DNA from: Marivirga lumbricoides | GTDB lineage: Bacteria > Bacteroidota > Bacteroidia > Cytophagales > Cyclobacteriaceae | DNA length: 64,000 nt | Direction of reading: 5' to 3' | NCBI RefSeq assembly: GCF_014636295.1 | Contig: NZ_BMEC01000001.1 | Location: 558,001-622,000, forward strand | Shown: positions 24,417 through 34,689 of the stretch, one piece after another | How the letters are laid out: every line of letters begins with the position of its first letter | Numbering within the stretch: the first letter of the stretch is position 1 | Translations under genes and position numbers: made by a program | The notes under the pieces: generated by a model | The model's database searches: none | Seen by the model: the letters and a program-made list of their open reading frames with translations, nothing else | What the model was told of the DNA's origin: nothing

Positions 24417-25436
24417 ATGACTATAAAAGAACAGATTATAAAGGATTCTTATGCCGTACTACTGCCTGCCTTTACGGAGTTATCGTTAAGCCTTACAATT
24501 AGAAATTTTCTTACAAATGGTGGCTGTTCAATTCTACTTGCTGAAACCAGAGAGGAATATGTAAATAGAGAGATGAGCGCTGAAAGACAACAAAATGAAA
24601 CTCAAGAAGCTATTAAGCAACTGATTGATGAAGCAAAGAAAATTCAGCCAGGCTTAATTGTTGCGGTTGACCAGGAGCTGGTAGGCATTAATAGATTGCA
24701 TGTTTTATCTTCAAATACACCCACTAGAAAAGAGGTAAAATTGATGAATCCTACGGCTTTGGAGTCAATTTGTTCAGACATAGCTATTGAGGCCAGGGAA
24801 ATGGGAGTTAATTGTTTTCTGGCCCCTACATTAGATATTGTTAAAGGTAAGAATCCCTGGTTACTGGGAAGAACATGGACAACAGATGTCTATGAGTTGA
24901 TTAAAATATCAGCGGCCTTTATTAAATGGAGTTCAAAAAGAGAAGGTAATTGCAACGGCAAAACACTTTCCAGGATATTGTAATATAGAATTAGATCCAG
25001 CAACAAATATTGATGCAATAATGGATGCCTCAATTACTGAGGTTGAAGAGAATTATTTACCACTTAGGACGGCCAGCGAATGTAATGTGGAAATGCTTAT
25101 GGTAGGCCCTGCTATTGTTGAACAATAGATGAAAAAAATCCTGCATTAATTTCAAAAACAGTTATCCAAAAGCTACGTAACGAAATCGGGTTTAAAGGAA
25201 TTATTTTGAGTGATGATTTGGATACCAAAGCAAGTATACGGCACGATTCGATCGAAGATATGGCCATTAAAGCATTAAAAGCAGGATGCAATTATCTACT
25301 TATGGCAGATGTTGACGACCACATAATGAGAGTTGCTGATGAAATTCAAAATCTTATGAAAACAGATAACCATTTTTTTAAACATGTAAGCAATTCAGCC
25401 AATAAAATTCGAAAGTTAGCGGATAAATATTCGTAG
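24417..25436 (+). pseudogene. GH3 beta-N-acetylhexosaminidase-like gene with two frameshifts
   Basis: Three pieces in two frames join into one glycoside hydrolase 3 (NagZ-like) protein of about 340 residues. A +1 shift near 24927 leads to the frame with KHFPG (the GH3 signature), and a -1 shift near 25121 returns to the first frame with IILSDDLDTKA, which carries the nucleophile Asp. Start ATG 24417 is 10 bp after the acetyltransferase gene. Either the gene is decaying or there are two sequencing errors. Confidence 0.75.
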
Positions 25437-25462
25437 AATAGTTTTTCTTTTAATAAATGTAT

Positions 25463-25655
25463 TTAATTAGGCTACTCATGGAAAATGAAATTGAACTCAA
25501 AAACTAGATATACTGACCTTAATAAGTGTTTCTTAAACTTTAAAACTAAGCATAAAACCTCAAAAAAGAGAAATTTCACTAAATATTGAGATTTCAATTA
25601 CACTTTAAGGTATTTTAAACAAAATTTTATTCTTTATCTTTTTGCTACTATATAA
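25463..25655 (+). repeat. 193-bp dispersed repeat, copy 1
   Basis: It is nearly identical (about 7 differences, no gaps seen) to 36387-36579 in the same orientation. It contains no ORF and no obvious terminal inverted repeats. Copy 1 is followed by GCTACTATATAAGTAGC, a small palindrome at its end. Confidence 0.85.
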
Positions 25656-26154
25656 GTAGCTTAAACGGATAGTTGCAAAGCCACCTTTGCAGAACTCACC
25701 CAGCCAAAGGGCTGGCAGGCTCTTGATTCGTCTTTGACAAATCTGTCCCCTCTCTCTTGAGGAGAGAGGGGAGAAATCTCGTAAAAATCGATATTATTCA
25801 TTAAACTTACTATTGTTACGTAACAATGACCGCTGCAAATATTCCCTTCTCTTCATAAAAGAGAAGGGTGGGCCCCGCCAGCTGGCGGGGTTCGGGATGA
25901 GTTCAAAAAGCTGGAAGTCGACAATCGCTGACCAGCGGCAAGTTATCTCATTTGAAGTTCAGTTCCAATAACTGCGATGACTTGATCAAAAAGATACAAA
26001 AAATCAAGATCCGTCAGTTGACGGACTACCACGCTACAATTCAACGCGCTCCTCGTCTTTTTGTCGACCAGCCCGCTCGGTTTTAGCAAGACTTGTCCAG
26101 AACAATCGGGATATTATTTGGTTATCGAACAGTACTGTATTTATCATGAGCTCC
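25656..26154. other. Gene-free stretch rich in palindromes
   Basis: It holds the inverted-repeat partner of 62246-62306 (25695-25755), hairpins at 25747-25771 (CCCCTCTCTC/GAGAGAGGGG) and 25844-25868 (CCCTTCTCTT/AAGAGAAGGG), a 16-bp perfect palindrome ATTGTTACGTAACAAT (25812-25827) and GCCCCGCCAGCTGGCGGGG near 25873. No gene is seen. Confidence 0.6.
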
Positions 26155-26814
26155 CTAATTAAGTCTACTACCATAAAAGCTAACACCTGCTTCAGTATTC
26201 ATCATCTTGATCAGGTTGGAAGTATCTCCCAGCACTTCATCTACAAAGCCAAATTCTTTTGCTTCTATAGCATTGAGGTAGCGATCGCGTAGAAAAAAGG
26301 TCTCTATTTCTTTCCAGGTATGTCCGCTGTTTTTACCCATAATATGGAATAATTGGGTTTGCAGTCTTTCCTGCTCATGCATGGCTATTCGCACATCTTC
26401 AGTATAACCTTTAGCGCCACCTCCTGTAGGATGCTGATGAATAGTAGCCTGTGCCAGCGCGTACCTTTTACCTTTGGCTCCCGAGGTAAGCAAAGCAGTG
26501 CCCATGCTACCGGAAAAGCCAACGGCCACTGTAGAAACCGGGGCCGATATCATTTGCATAGCATCATAAATAGCTAAACCTGCATAAACAGAGCCTCCGG
26601 GGGACTGAATATACATATCAATCTGTTGTTTCGGGTTTTGGCTGTTAAGATAAAGCAGCTGAGCTACCACCACATTTGCTACCTGATCATCAATGGCTGA
26701 GCCTAAAAAAATAATTCTTTCTTTCAAAAGCAGACTGAATATATCATAAGCGCGTTCGCCTCTGCTATGCTGATCTATCACCATTGGAATTAATCCGGAT
26801 TGAATACTCATCAT
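26155..26814 (-). CDS. clpP: ClpP-family serine protease (paralog)
   Basis: 219 residues with the full catalytic triad in ClpP spacing: Ser103 (GSMG), His128 (HPTGGG) and Asp177 (LRDRY). The fold motifs [17 protein letters not shown] and GAKGKRYAL are present. The histidine region (IHQHPTGGG instead of MIHQPLGG) marks it as a divergent paralog rather than the housekeeping ClpP. It overlaps the 91-residue gene by 4 bp, which in turn overlaps a broken sigma-like gene, so it sits in an unusual operon and may have a specialised substrate set. Confidence 0.9.
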   Translation of the reverse strand: MMSIQSGLIPMVIDQHSRGERAYDIFSLLLKERIIFLGSAIDDQVANVVVAQLLYLNSQNPKQQIDMYIQSPGGSVYAGLAIYDAMQMISAPVSTVAVGFSGSMGTALLTSGAKGKRYALAQATIHQHPTGGGAKGYTEDVRIAMHEQERLQTQLFHIMGKNSGHTWKEIETFFLRDRYLNAIEAKEFGFVDEVLGDTSNLIKMMNTEAGVSFYGSRLN

Positions 26815-27086
26815 CTTTTAAATTTAAATATTGACATAATTCGGTGCTGAAATGACTGGTACTTGGACATTGAAAACAGTTGATGCTCTACTTGCCGAAT
26901 CTCCTGTAAGAGCTTTTGTCTACCGTGTAAACGGATTACCTCGTAAGCAGTCAGTTGCCATTCTGCTGTTTTCCTCAGCTCAGCATTGGTTAAAGTTTTT
27001 GCCTCTGTAAGCAGTCGATCAGGAAGATTCCCCTGCTGCAACAGTAAGTTTTCTATTTCCAAAGTTTCATTCAAAGAAGTCCTCAT
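26811..27086 (-). CDS. Hypothetical 91-residue helical protein coupled to ClpP
   Basis: I recognise no domain. The sequence is all-helical, charged, with a heptad-like pattern ([26 protein letters not shown]...). The start overlaps the end of the sigma-like frame and the stop overlaps the ClpP start, so it is probably co-translated. It could be an adaptor or anti-sigma-like protein; this is inference from position. Confidence 0.6.
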   Translation of the reverse strand: MRTSLNETLEIENLLLQQGNLPDRLLTEAKTLTNAELRKTAEWQLTAYEVIRLHGRQKLLQEIRQVEHQLFSMSKYQSFQHRIMSIFKFKR

Positions 27087-27600
27087 AGTGTAATGATTTT
27101 TGCTTTATCTCTTCTCTTATTTTTTCCAGACATTTATATTTTTGCACCGTAGCTGAACGCTCACTTTTATAACCAAAGCGACCTGCCACCTGCTTCATTG
27201 AAAGCTTTTCGTAGTAGAAAGATTACAGCAAATTCATACACTTTGCCCCTGATTTTTGCAGATACAGCAAAAGTTTATGAGTGAGGGGTATTTGAATATT
27301 ATCTTCAGATATCTCTATTTGTTCAATACGCTCATTGCCTACAACTTGCTGACGATGTTTTAACCATTGCTTTTTCACTATTCCCATCAGGTAAGCTTTA
27401 TCACTTACTTGTGGCTTGAAATCTTTAAGCATCAGTTTTTCATAGTATAAAACTATTGCCTGCTGAAAAACCTCTTTGGCTTCCTCCAATTCACCTCCCT
27501 TACGCTTAATATATAAAGCTGCTACAGGAAAAACCTCCTCATACCACTGAATTATTGCCAGTTCTCTGGTTTGTGTATTCTGTTCATCAAATACAATCAT
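27067..27600 (-). pseudogene. ECF sigma-like gene interrupted by in-frame TAA
   Basis: The frame from ATG 27600 encodes sigma region 2-like sequence (AKEVFQQAIVLYYEKL ... YLMGIVKKQWLKHRQQ). A TAA at 27223-27225 stops it after 125 residues, but the same frame continues with SFYYEKLSMKQVAGRFGYKSE, a clear region-4 helix-turn-helix, to a TGA at 27067-27069. A single CAA to TAA change explains it. The truncated protein would lack promoter -35 recognition. Confidence 0.72.
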
Positions 27601-27986
27601 GGCTTCACTTTTATAACTAAGTTCTCATTTTAGAAGAAATATCACCTATATTTCTCGCTTTTTTTCAAGCATGCTGCAAGCACCACATTATCAAGAAACA
27701 TAGATCGCTTATTATCAGTTACTTAAATCAGATTTCATTATGAATATTCTATTCCTTCGCCATCACCCTTTTCCTATGCGCTAAACCCCATTCCGCCAGG
27801 ATGATGTTTTTGCGCAATGATTTGGATGAAGTGCTAAGGAAAAATTTTGTAAATTTAATTAGTTTTGGTGTAGGCAGAGACGAAGGCACTTCGTAAACTG
27901 GCACTCATCATGGCTTGCTGAGAAGCAGTAACGGCAACAAATTTACTGCATCGATCAAGAATAATTTTTCATTATTATCTAAAAAA
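27601..27986. other. Divergent intergenic region
   Basis: A 386-bp region between the sigma-like gene (left) and the exported FGE-domain gene (right). It probably holds both promoters, but I see no clear TTG/TAnnTTTG pair, repeat or gene. Confidence 0.4.
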
Positions 27987-30900
27987 ATGAAAGCATATTT
28001 ACTCCTATTGTCAATAGCAGTATGCATCACGCATTTAACAAATGCGCAACCCACTCCACCAGATGCTTATAACCCATCTGATAATTTTGATAAAGTGGAT
28101 ACTTCTATGATATATTTAGAATGGTTCATTCCTAAAAATACCGATGCAACTTTTACCTATGATATCTATCTTGGTAAAGACCCAAGCCCACCCATTTACA
28201 GATCAGCTATAGAAATTGTAGATGGACCTCTCAATAGTGATGGCACTGAGTTTAGCTTTTCAGGCAATGTTCAAGATGGGGATGACAAACTATACTTTGC
28301 CAGCTATATAAACATACAAGACACACTTGAAACCAATACCACTTACTACTGGAAAATAGTCGCTAAAAGTGCATCCGGACTCAATTTGGAAAGCAATGTT
28401 TTTACTTTTAAAACAAGTGAACCTAAACGGGCTAACCAACTACCCACTGCTCCAAAATTGATTTCTCCGGCAGACGGAAGCATCACTGAAAATGGAAACA
28501 TTACCTTACTTTGGAATAAAAGTACCGATCCTGATGGAGATGCTGTTTCTTACCGTGTTTATTTAAAAAGAGAAAATAATAATGCTTCAATTATTGCAAG
28601 TAATATTACGGATACCACTTACACTATCCCGTATCAACTGGTAGACCAATTAAACTATCAGTTTTCAGTGGCAGCAGTTGACGGTTATAGTAATGAGGCA
28701 GTCATTTCTGAAAGCAATAGTTTTACCATTGGGAACTATTATAATGACCCACCTCAAATAGGTGATTTGATTTATCCCGTTCCTGACCCATTAATGATGA
28801 ATTTAGATACCCAAAACCTTGGTTTCACGATCAATTTCAATTGGGAAGAAGCTTATGATAAAGATGGAGATGTACTCAAATATGATATTTATGCTTCAGC
28901 AGAGCCTGATCCGCAAACACTTATTGCCACTAATCTGCAAACCACCAGTTATAAACATACATTTAGCACCTATGGAATGCTTTACTGGAAGATGGTCGTA
29001 AAAGATGAAACAGGAATAGCAGACACCTCAGCAATCTCTTATTTTTCTTGCTGGAATAATGCACCAACAAATTTTTCTATCGATATGGTAGAAGTGGAAG
29101 GAGGCACTTTTATGATGGGACAATCTGATGCTACAGAAGAATATATTTTAACTACAGATATAGGTACTGAAATTTGGTGGGATATCACAGATGAAAACCC
29201 TGCTCATGCTGTAACCCTAAGCAATTACAAAATAGGTAAATATGAAGTTACCAACCAGCAATATGTGAAATTTTTAAATGCTATATTACCTTTTACAAGC
29301 TTAGTAAATTCAATAAGATCACATAGGCAAAAAGCATTTCCCTATCAGGCAGTTGTGCTCAATAATAGCAGCACACTTTGTTTGGTTTTTGATGCTACTC
29401 GCGATTTATCAGAAAGAGATAATATTGGCTATGAACCCGGGTATGATGCCCCAATTATCTGGAACGGAACTAATTTTGAAGTGGATCCTAATTATGCTAA
29501 TCATCCTGTTCGCCATATGTATCATGATGGTGCTTTAAAATTTGCAGATTGGGCTGGCTATAGATTACCAACTGAAGCAGAATGGGAGTTTGCTGCTTTA
29601 GGGGGCAATAAAAGTGAAGGTTACAAATTTGCTGGTAGCAATGATTATACTGAAGTGGCAGTACATGGTAAGAATACATCTGACATTGGGTCTTTAAAAC
29701 CAAATGAATTAGGCATCTTTGATATGTCAGGCAATGTGGCTGAAATCTGTCAGGATTATTATAATAAAAACTATTATAGCATAAGTGATTCATTTAATCC
29801 TGTTTGCCAAACTAGATCAAATTTAGGACCATCTGTTAGAGGAACCAATGGTGTTTTTGAGACAATATTTAGAATAAAAAGAAGAGAATATCTAGCTGGT
29901 GCCCAATACATTACTTATGCTGGTATTAGACTGGCTCAATCTGATAAAATTTTATTAGAAGGTTCAATTACCGATAAAGCAGGAAATCCTATTAAAAATA
30001 CGCCTGTAGTAGGTTTTCCAGGTGAGGTGAAAACAGATGAAAACGGGCATTATTCAGTAGAAGTATTAGGAGGTTGGTCTGGCAAAGTAAGTGCAGTGGA
30101 TAGTAAATTTAACTTCTCTCCCGCCTATATTGAGTTTGATAAATTGTATAAAGATTCAACCGAAAACAACTTTATAGCCTCAACTGTAGATACAGAAAAG
30201 CATAGCATCACATTTAATATCTCCGATGGCACTAACCCAATTGAAAATGCCAAAATTGTAATGGATGATGAAAATTATCTAAGTGATGCTAATGGAGAAG
30301 TAAGCATTGATGAACTAGAAAACGGTACTTATAGCTATTCTATATCTGCAAATGGTTTTGAGGATTATTCTGGTGAATTTACCATTAATGATGCTCCTCT
30401 CATAGAAAACATCACCCTTATACCTGTAGAAGAAGAAACACTTTATTCCATCACCTTCAATATCTCAGATGGCACTACGCCAATAGAAAACGCAAAAATT
30501 GAATTCAATGAAGAAAGCTATCTGAGCGATGAAAATGGTGAAGTTGTGATTGATGAACTTGAAAACGGCACTTACAACTATTCCATTTCTGCTGATGGTT
30601 TTAATGATTATGCTGGTGAATTTAAGATTGATGCTACTGATATTATTCAGTCTGTGATATTAGAGCATACTATTCCTGAAACCATCATTTATACAATAAG
30701 TGGTCAAATTCTGGATGAAGAGGGAAATCCACTAGCAAGTGTAAAACTCAATGGATTTACCAACCCTGTACTGACAGATGAGAATGGAAACTTCTCAACT
30801 ACCGAATCTGAAAACTGGTCTGGTACCATCATACCGGAACTAGATGGCTACCTATTTTCTCCTGAAAATAAGGGAATAACCAATTTACAATCTGATATTA

Positions 30901-31172
30901 CCATCGATTTTACTACACGTGTTATAGTAACTTCAATAGATAAAAAACATGCGGTTAAGCTTATAAAAGTCTATCCGAACCCTTCTGTCGGACAATTTAC
31001 AATTGAGTTAAATGCCAAAACCTTTGTACAGATTATGAGCATAGATGGCAAAATAGTTTTTGAAAAAGAACTCTCAAAACCAGAAAACATTGTTTTACAG
31101 GACAAAGGCCTTTTTATAATTAAAGCGGAAACAAACCATCAGATTTCTATACTAAAGGTTTTGGTGGAGTAA
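27987..31172 (+). CDS. T9SS-secreted protein with Fn3-like repeats, FGE/sulfatase-modifying domain and carboxypeptidase-regulatory repeats
   Basis: 1061 residues from ATG 27987, chosen because a signal peptide (ending near LTNAQ) starts there. Order: three fibronectin-III-like domains (about residues 25-350); a formylglycine-generating-enzyme-like domain (about 365-650; GGTFMMGQ, KYEVTNQQYVKF, RLPTEAEWEFAA, GNVAEICQDYY); a carboxypeptidase-regulatory-like beta domain; two near-identical 85-residue repeats (SITFNISDGT ... GTYSYSIS); another regulatory domain; and a C-terminal type IX secretion sorting domain (KVYPNPSVGQF). It is exported to the surface. FGE-like domains often lose catalytic cysteines, so binding rather than oxidation is likely. 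Confidence 0.88.
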   Translation: MKAYLLLLSIAVCITHLTNAQPTPPDAYNPSDNFDKVDTSMIYLEWFIPKNTDATFTYDIYLGKDPSPPIYRSAIEIVDGPLNSDGTEFSFSGNVQDGDDKLYFASYINIQDTLETNTTYYWKIVAKSASGLNLESNVFTFKTSEPKRANQLPTAPKLISPADGSITENGNITLLWNKSTDPDGDAVSYRVYLKRENNNASIIASNITDTTYTIPYQLVDQLNYQFSVAAVDGYSNEAVISESNSFTIGNYYNDPPQIGDLIYPVPDPLMMNLDTQNLGFTINFNWEEAYDKDGDVLKYDIYASAEPDPQTLIATNLQTTSYKHTFSTYGMLYWKMVVKDETGIADTSAISYFSCWNNAPTNFSIDMVEVEGGTFMMGQSDATEEYILTTDIGTEIWWDITDENPAHAVTLSNYKIGKYEVTNQQYVKFLNAILPFTSLVNSIRSHRQKAFPYQAVVLNNSSTLCLVFDATRDLSERDNIGYEPGYDAPIIWNGTNFEVDPNYANHPVRHMYHDGALKFADWAGYRLPTEAEWEFAALGGNKSEGYKFAGSNDYTEVAVHGKNTSDIGSLKPNELGIFDMSGNVAEICQDYYNKNYYSISDSFNPVCQTRSNLGPSVRGTNGVFETIFRIKRREYLAGAQYITYAGIRLAQSDKILLEGSITDKAGNPIKNTPVVGFPGEVKTDENGHYSVEVLGGWSGKVSAVDSKFNFSPAYIEFDKLYKDSTENNFIASTVDTEKHSITFNISDGTNPIENAKIVMDDENYLSDANGEVSIDELENGTYSYSISANGFEDYSGEFTINDAPLIENITLIPVEEETLYSITFNISDGTTPIENAKIEFNEESYLSDENGEVVIDELENGTYNYSISADGFNDYAGEFKIDATDIIQSVILEHTIPETIIYTISGQILDEEGNPLASVKLNGFTNPVLTDENGNFSTTESENWSGTIIPELDGYLFSPENKGITNLQSDITIDFTTRVIVTSIDKKHAVKLIKVYPNPSVGQFTIELNAKTFVQIMSIDGKIVFEKELSKPENIVLQDKGLFIIKAETNHQISILKVLVE

Positions 31173-31613
31173 ACTCAATCTAAGTTTTGTTGAAAAAATT
31201 AGAGCTGAGAATTTTTCCTCAAATGTATCGGAAACTCAGTGATTAGCTCAACAAAGTTTAATTAATACGAACAACTTGTACCTTTTTTGGAAGGATGTGA
31301 AAGAACCCTGTAGGGAACATCCTTCCAAAATCCACCTGGGAAGTACAAAGTCAAAGTCCTTAAAGACCACGACTTTTTTCCCTCTCTAAGTAGCCAAGAC
31401 CTAAGGCTATCCCTTGGAATATCACAAAACGTTGTGCGGTTTAGATGCTTGATCGTTTAATCGAGAGAGACAGGAGAGCACTGGCTCTTTTAATTCTCCG
31501 CTGGTATGCATGTCTGAATGCTAAACTTATTTTCTTGTTCATGCAGACATGCAACCGAGCGATCTGGAGACCATGTTCAACCAGAGGTATGACAGGAAGG
31601 CTTTATTTATATT
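31173..31613. other. Convergent intergenic region with hairpins
   Basis: A perfect 14-bp stem TTTTGGAAGGATGT/ACATCCTTCCAAAA (31285-31330) and a 10-bp inverted repeat TGCATGTCTG/CAGACATGCA (31507-31553) lie between two convergent genes. They may act as terminators in both directions. No ORF is credible here. Confidence 0.5.
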
Positions 31614-32825
31614 TTACAAATCAACTACATAACCGGTTGGTTGATCGCCAAAGCTTGCTTGCAAAAGAATCAACCTATTGTCTTTGATGTCCATTCTTGT
31701 CTCTCTATTTTCATGTAAAAAGCTGTAACTGGTTTCCTCACCTCTACTATCACCTGGTTTTAAATCATATAAAATCTTTTCATAAACAGGTTCTACTTCA
31801 TGCGGTGCCATTTCGTTATTGTATACTTTCATTAAATCAACAGGATCATATACCCAGGCAACAAGTTGTTTCCCTGATGAATGGTATCCCTTGCCACCAC
31901 CGTAAGGATCTGGCGGGTTGTTTGCATTTGCTTCACCATACCAAGTGTCACCATATCCCCTATCAAAGAGAATCATAACCCCATGTTTGCTTTCTGTTTC
32001 TATCCAGACAGCTGAATGTACCTTGTTGGCCATCCACCAATACTGGGGCATTGTGCTTTCAGAGCTATGCACGACCAATGGGATTGCCGTCATATCTTCC
32101 CCCACAGGTTTAGTATCATCAAATTTTACAGCAAAAAGATTTGGTCCCCAACGTCCCAAAGCTGCTCCGGATACCCCTTCTTGTCCGGCTAGAAAAGTAA
32201 CCCCTTTCGCTTTTAAATTGGCAGGAGCCTGACATAAGTAGCCACCAATCCGCATATTATGGGCTAACTCATGATCAGCATTCCACATTCCATGTGCCGT
32301 TCCATTATCATAAGAAGTTCCTTTTTGCAAATAACCAAAGCTGTCATAATCCTCCCCACTCCCATTATACCACACATATTTCGTAAAATATATCCGGTCA
32401 TCAATATTTAACAAATCGCCTAACCTATAATATCCGTTGCTTGTTTCTCCTGTTGATTGTAAATTACCTGTTGGCTCAAACCAGTTTCCTTCAACAGTAG
32501 CTTCGGCACCATTTAGGTTGCCTGGCAAAATTAATTTTCTTACATCTTTAGAATAGGTATGCCCTTCCAGAATTATAGATGTATGGTCTAGCATACAAAA
32601 GGCTCCATAGGAATAGGAGAAATTCTGGTCTTTCACTCCTTCACTGCCCGTAGGAAAGGAAAAACTCCCCTTATAACCAGCCTCTATATCTTCCCAGCTT
32701 ATAATACCTGCCGGGGCCACAGTACTGACATTACTGACTGTATATATTATTCCAGGGTCAGAGTTTTTCTTGCAGGATAATAAAATTAAACTGCAAATTA
32801 AGATCGCTAATATTTGCTTTTTCAT
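31614..32825 (-). CDS. Lipoprotein, member of a local paralog family
   Basis: 403 residues with a lipobox LLSCKK (Cys18). It has no family I can name. Its pattern of an early YSYGAFCMLDHTSIILEGH followed by RKLILP parallels FAVSPETNSFFIEG followed by AEFAIP in the lipoprotein at 34690, and both end in long beta-rich regions with DPYGGGK/DPDNDG-like loops. They are probably beta-propeller-type exported proteins. The two flank a periplasmic gene, all on the minus strand. Confidence 0.6.
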   Translation of the reverse strand: MKKQILAILICSLILLSCKKNSDPGIIYTVSNVSTVAPAGIISWEDIEAGYKGSFSFPTGSEGVKDQNFSYSYGAFCMLDHTSIILEGHTYSKDVRKLILPGNLNGAEATVEGNWFEPTGNLQSTGETSNGYYRLGDLLNIDDRIYFTKYVWYNGSGEDYDSFGYLQKGTSYDNGTAHGMWNADHELAHNMRIGGYLCQAPANLKAKGVTFLAGQEGVSGAALGRWGPNLFAVKFDDTKPVGEDMTAIPLVVHSSESTMPQYWWMANKVHSAVWIETESKHGVMILFDRGYGDTWYGEANANNPPDPYGGGKGYHSSGKQLVAWVYDPVDLMKVYNNEMAPHEVEPVYEKILYDLKPGDSRGEETSYSFLHENRETRMDIKDNRLILLQASFGDQPTGYVVDL

Positions 32826-32894
32826 TGTTGAGGTTTCTATTTAAAAGTTATTGAAATTTCTGGTTATGGGGTTTTTCATAAGCTATGTTTTACT

Positions 32895-34535
32895 CTAATG
32901 GGTAATCACTATACTTCTTTCAAACTGACGTACATTATCAAAGACCTCCAGAATAATATGATCCAGGTCTTTTACTTCGATTAAAACAGACTGAGTTACA
33001 TTTAAGTCTTTCAATTCAAGGTTGGCATATAGTTCTGCTAATTCCGCAGCTGTAAACACATGATTTTGAGTAGTCAGATCACTTTGAAACGGAATAGTGG
33101 GTCTATAATGCAACTCTTCACCTTTAGCATTGTAACATTTTAAAGAGTACATAGGAATAGGTGTATAGAAATACTGGTTCCTGGGATAATACTTGAGGGT
33201 GAGTGTGCTATCTGTTGATTTAATTTCAAAATTATCCTTTATTTTATCACCAGCTGACAACCTGGTTTTGTGCGTTCCTGTTGCAATAAAAATATCCAGG
33301 TCAACAAGGCACTGAGTAAGTTCTGCATCTCGTGTGTAAGGTGATTTTTGAAATGGCCCAATATTAGAGTAAGTATCATATGAGCCAATATATCTCTTAA
33401 GTATTGGTTGATAGGATATAGTATCTCCTTCTTTGGTAATTCCACGAACAGATTTCGACTTAACATATACACCTCTCATAGGACTGGTTATAAAATCTTT
33501 ATCAAAATCAATTGAGCCTTTGTAATATATGCTGAGGTCGTAACCTTCATGTTTTGCAAAATGAAGGCTATCAGTATAAGCATCTATTATTGTATTAAGC
33601 TGTAGGTCGGTGTAATGTGGCATAGGTGGAAATTCGGGCAAAGTATCATTTCGGTCACTACTTTCTTTATACATGGACTTCATCAAGTACTTATAGTAGT
33701 TATCATTGCGTATCATAGAGAAATAGTCAATCTCCTCGAGCAAAGTGGGGGAGTTTACACCTTGTTGTTTAATTTTGGTATACAATTCCATCTTACCATC
33801 TAGCTGTAAATATTGGTTGGCCATTAACAGCATGCCGTCTTTCTTATTAAGAATAATATTTTGCCCAGCCTCTATTTCTTTACCAGAGAAAAGCCCTTTT
33901 CCGGTAGATGTGACATGAATAGATTTTCTGGAGACCTCTTTCACCTTGTGTTTATAAGAAAAAGGAATATATCTGCTTTTTCGTACCAACATAGAATCGG
34001 CACTTTCCCATATCATTCCCTGTTTTATTTTTTTTGCACTTTTAGGAGTGGGAATTGCCGTTTGATTAAAATCAACAAACTTATGTAACATTTCTTCATC
34101 TATTAGTTCTTCCCAAAATTTGTCCGCACTATCAGGCATACTTATTTTACCCTCATGAGAAACTAAAAAACGCTTACCCACAAGTTGATACAGTTTGCTA
34201 TTCTTCTTATTTATATGGGTAGTTTCATAGGTGTTAAAGTATTCATCGGAAGAGTTGACTTTAGAGTACCCTTTTAAACCAACGATTTGAAAATAATAAT
34301 CAAAATCGGCATTAATAAAAGTTACAGTGTAATCAAAGTGTAGTAACATTTCAGTAGTGCCTAAAGGGCCGTATTTGCTAATCAGATCCTTATAAACCAT
34401 TTCAAGCTCATAATTGTAAGTACGATTAAGAATAGGATTGATTACAAGAGGCGTTTTCTGGGCAGATGCGGTATTTCCAAGTAATGAAAAACCTGTTAGC
34501 AATAAAGCAAAAGATATAATTCTTAAATGTTTCAA
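32895..34535 (-). CDS. Hypothetical periplasmic/exported protein
   Basis: 546 residues with a signal peptide ending near TASAQK (about residue 26). The rest is soluble, mostly beta with long loops, and contains no catalytic motif I recognise. It lies between two related lipoprotein genes (69 bp and 154 bp gaps), suggesting a three-gene envelope locus. Confidence 0.6.
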   Translation of the reverse strand: MKHLRIISFALLLTGFSLLGNTASAQKTPLVINPILNRTYNYELEMVYKDLISKYGPLGTTEMLLHFDYTVTFINADFDYYFQIVGLKGYSKVNSSDEYFNTYETTHINKKNSKLYQLVGKRFLVSHEGKISMPDSADKFWEELIDEEMLHKFVDFNQTAIPTPKSAKKIKQGMIWESADSMLVRKSRYIPFSYKHKVKEVSRKSIHVTSTGKGLFSGKEIEAGQNIILNKKDGMLLMANQYLQLDGKMELYTKIKQQGVNSPTLLEEIDYFSMIRNDNYYKYLMKSMYKESSDRNDTLPEFPPMPHYTDLQLNTIIDAYTDSLHFAKHEGYDLSIYYKGSIDFDKDFITSPMRGVYVKSKSVRGITKEGDTISYQPILKRYIGSYDTYSNIGPFQKSPYTRDAELTQCLVDLDIFIATGTHKTRLSAGDKIKDNFEIKSTDSTLTLKYYPRNQYFYTPIPMYSLKCYNAKGEELHYRPTIPFQSDLTTQNHVFTAAELAELYANLELKDLNVTQSVLIEVKDLDHIILEVFDNVRQFERSIVITH

Positions 34536-34689
34536 ATTTTAGGTGTTTGCTATACAAAAAAGAGGAGGAGGACAGGCACAAGACGGCAGTCACCAACCAA
34601 AAAGAAAAATGAGAAAACATGCCAATACCCTTACATAAACCATAAGGGTATTGGATATTCCCAAGGTCTTCACACACACTATGGAGTGC

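Noticed and set aside
31445-32232. Plus-strand ORFs opposite the lipoprotein at 31614
   Set aside because: They are shadows of the minus-strand gene with unlikely composition.
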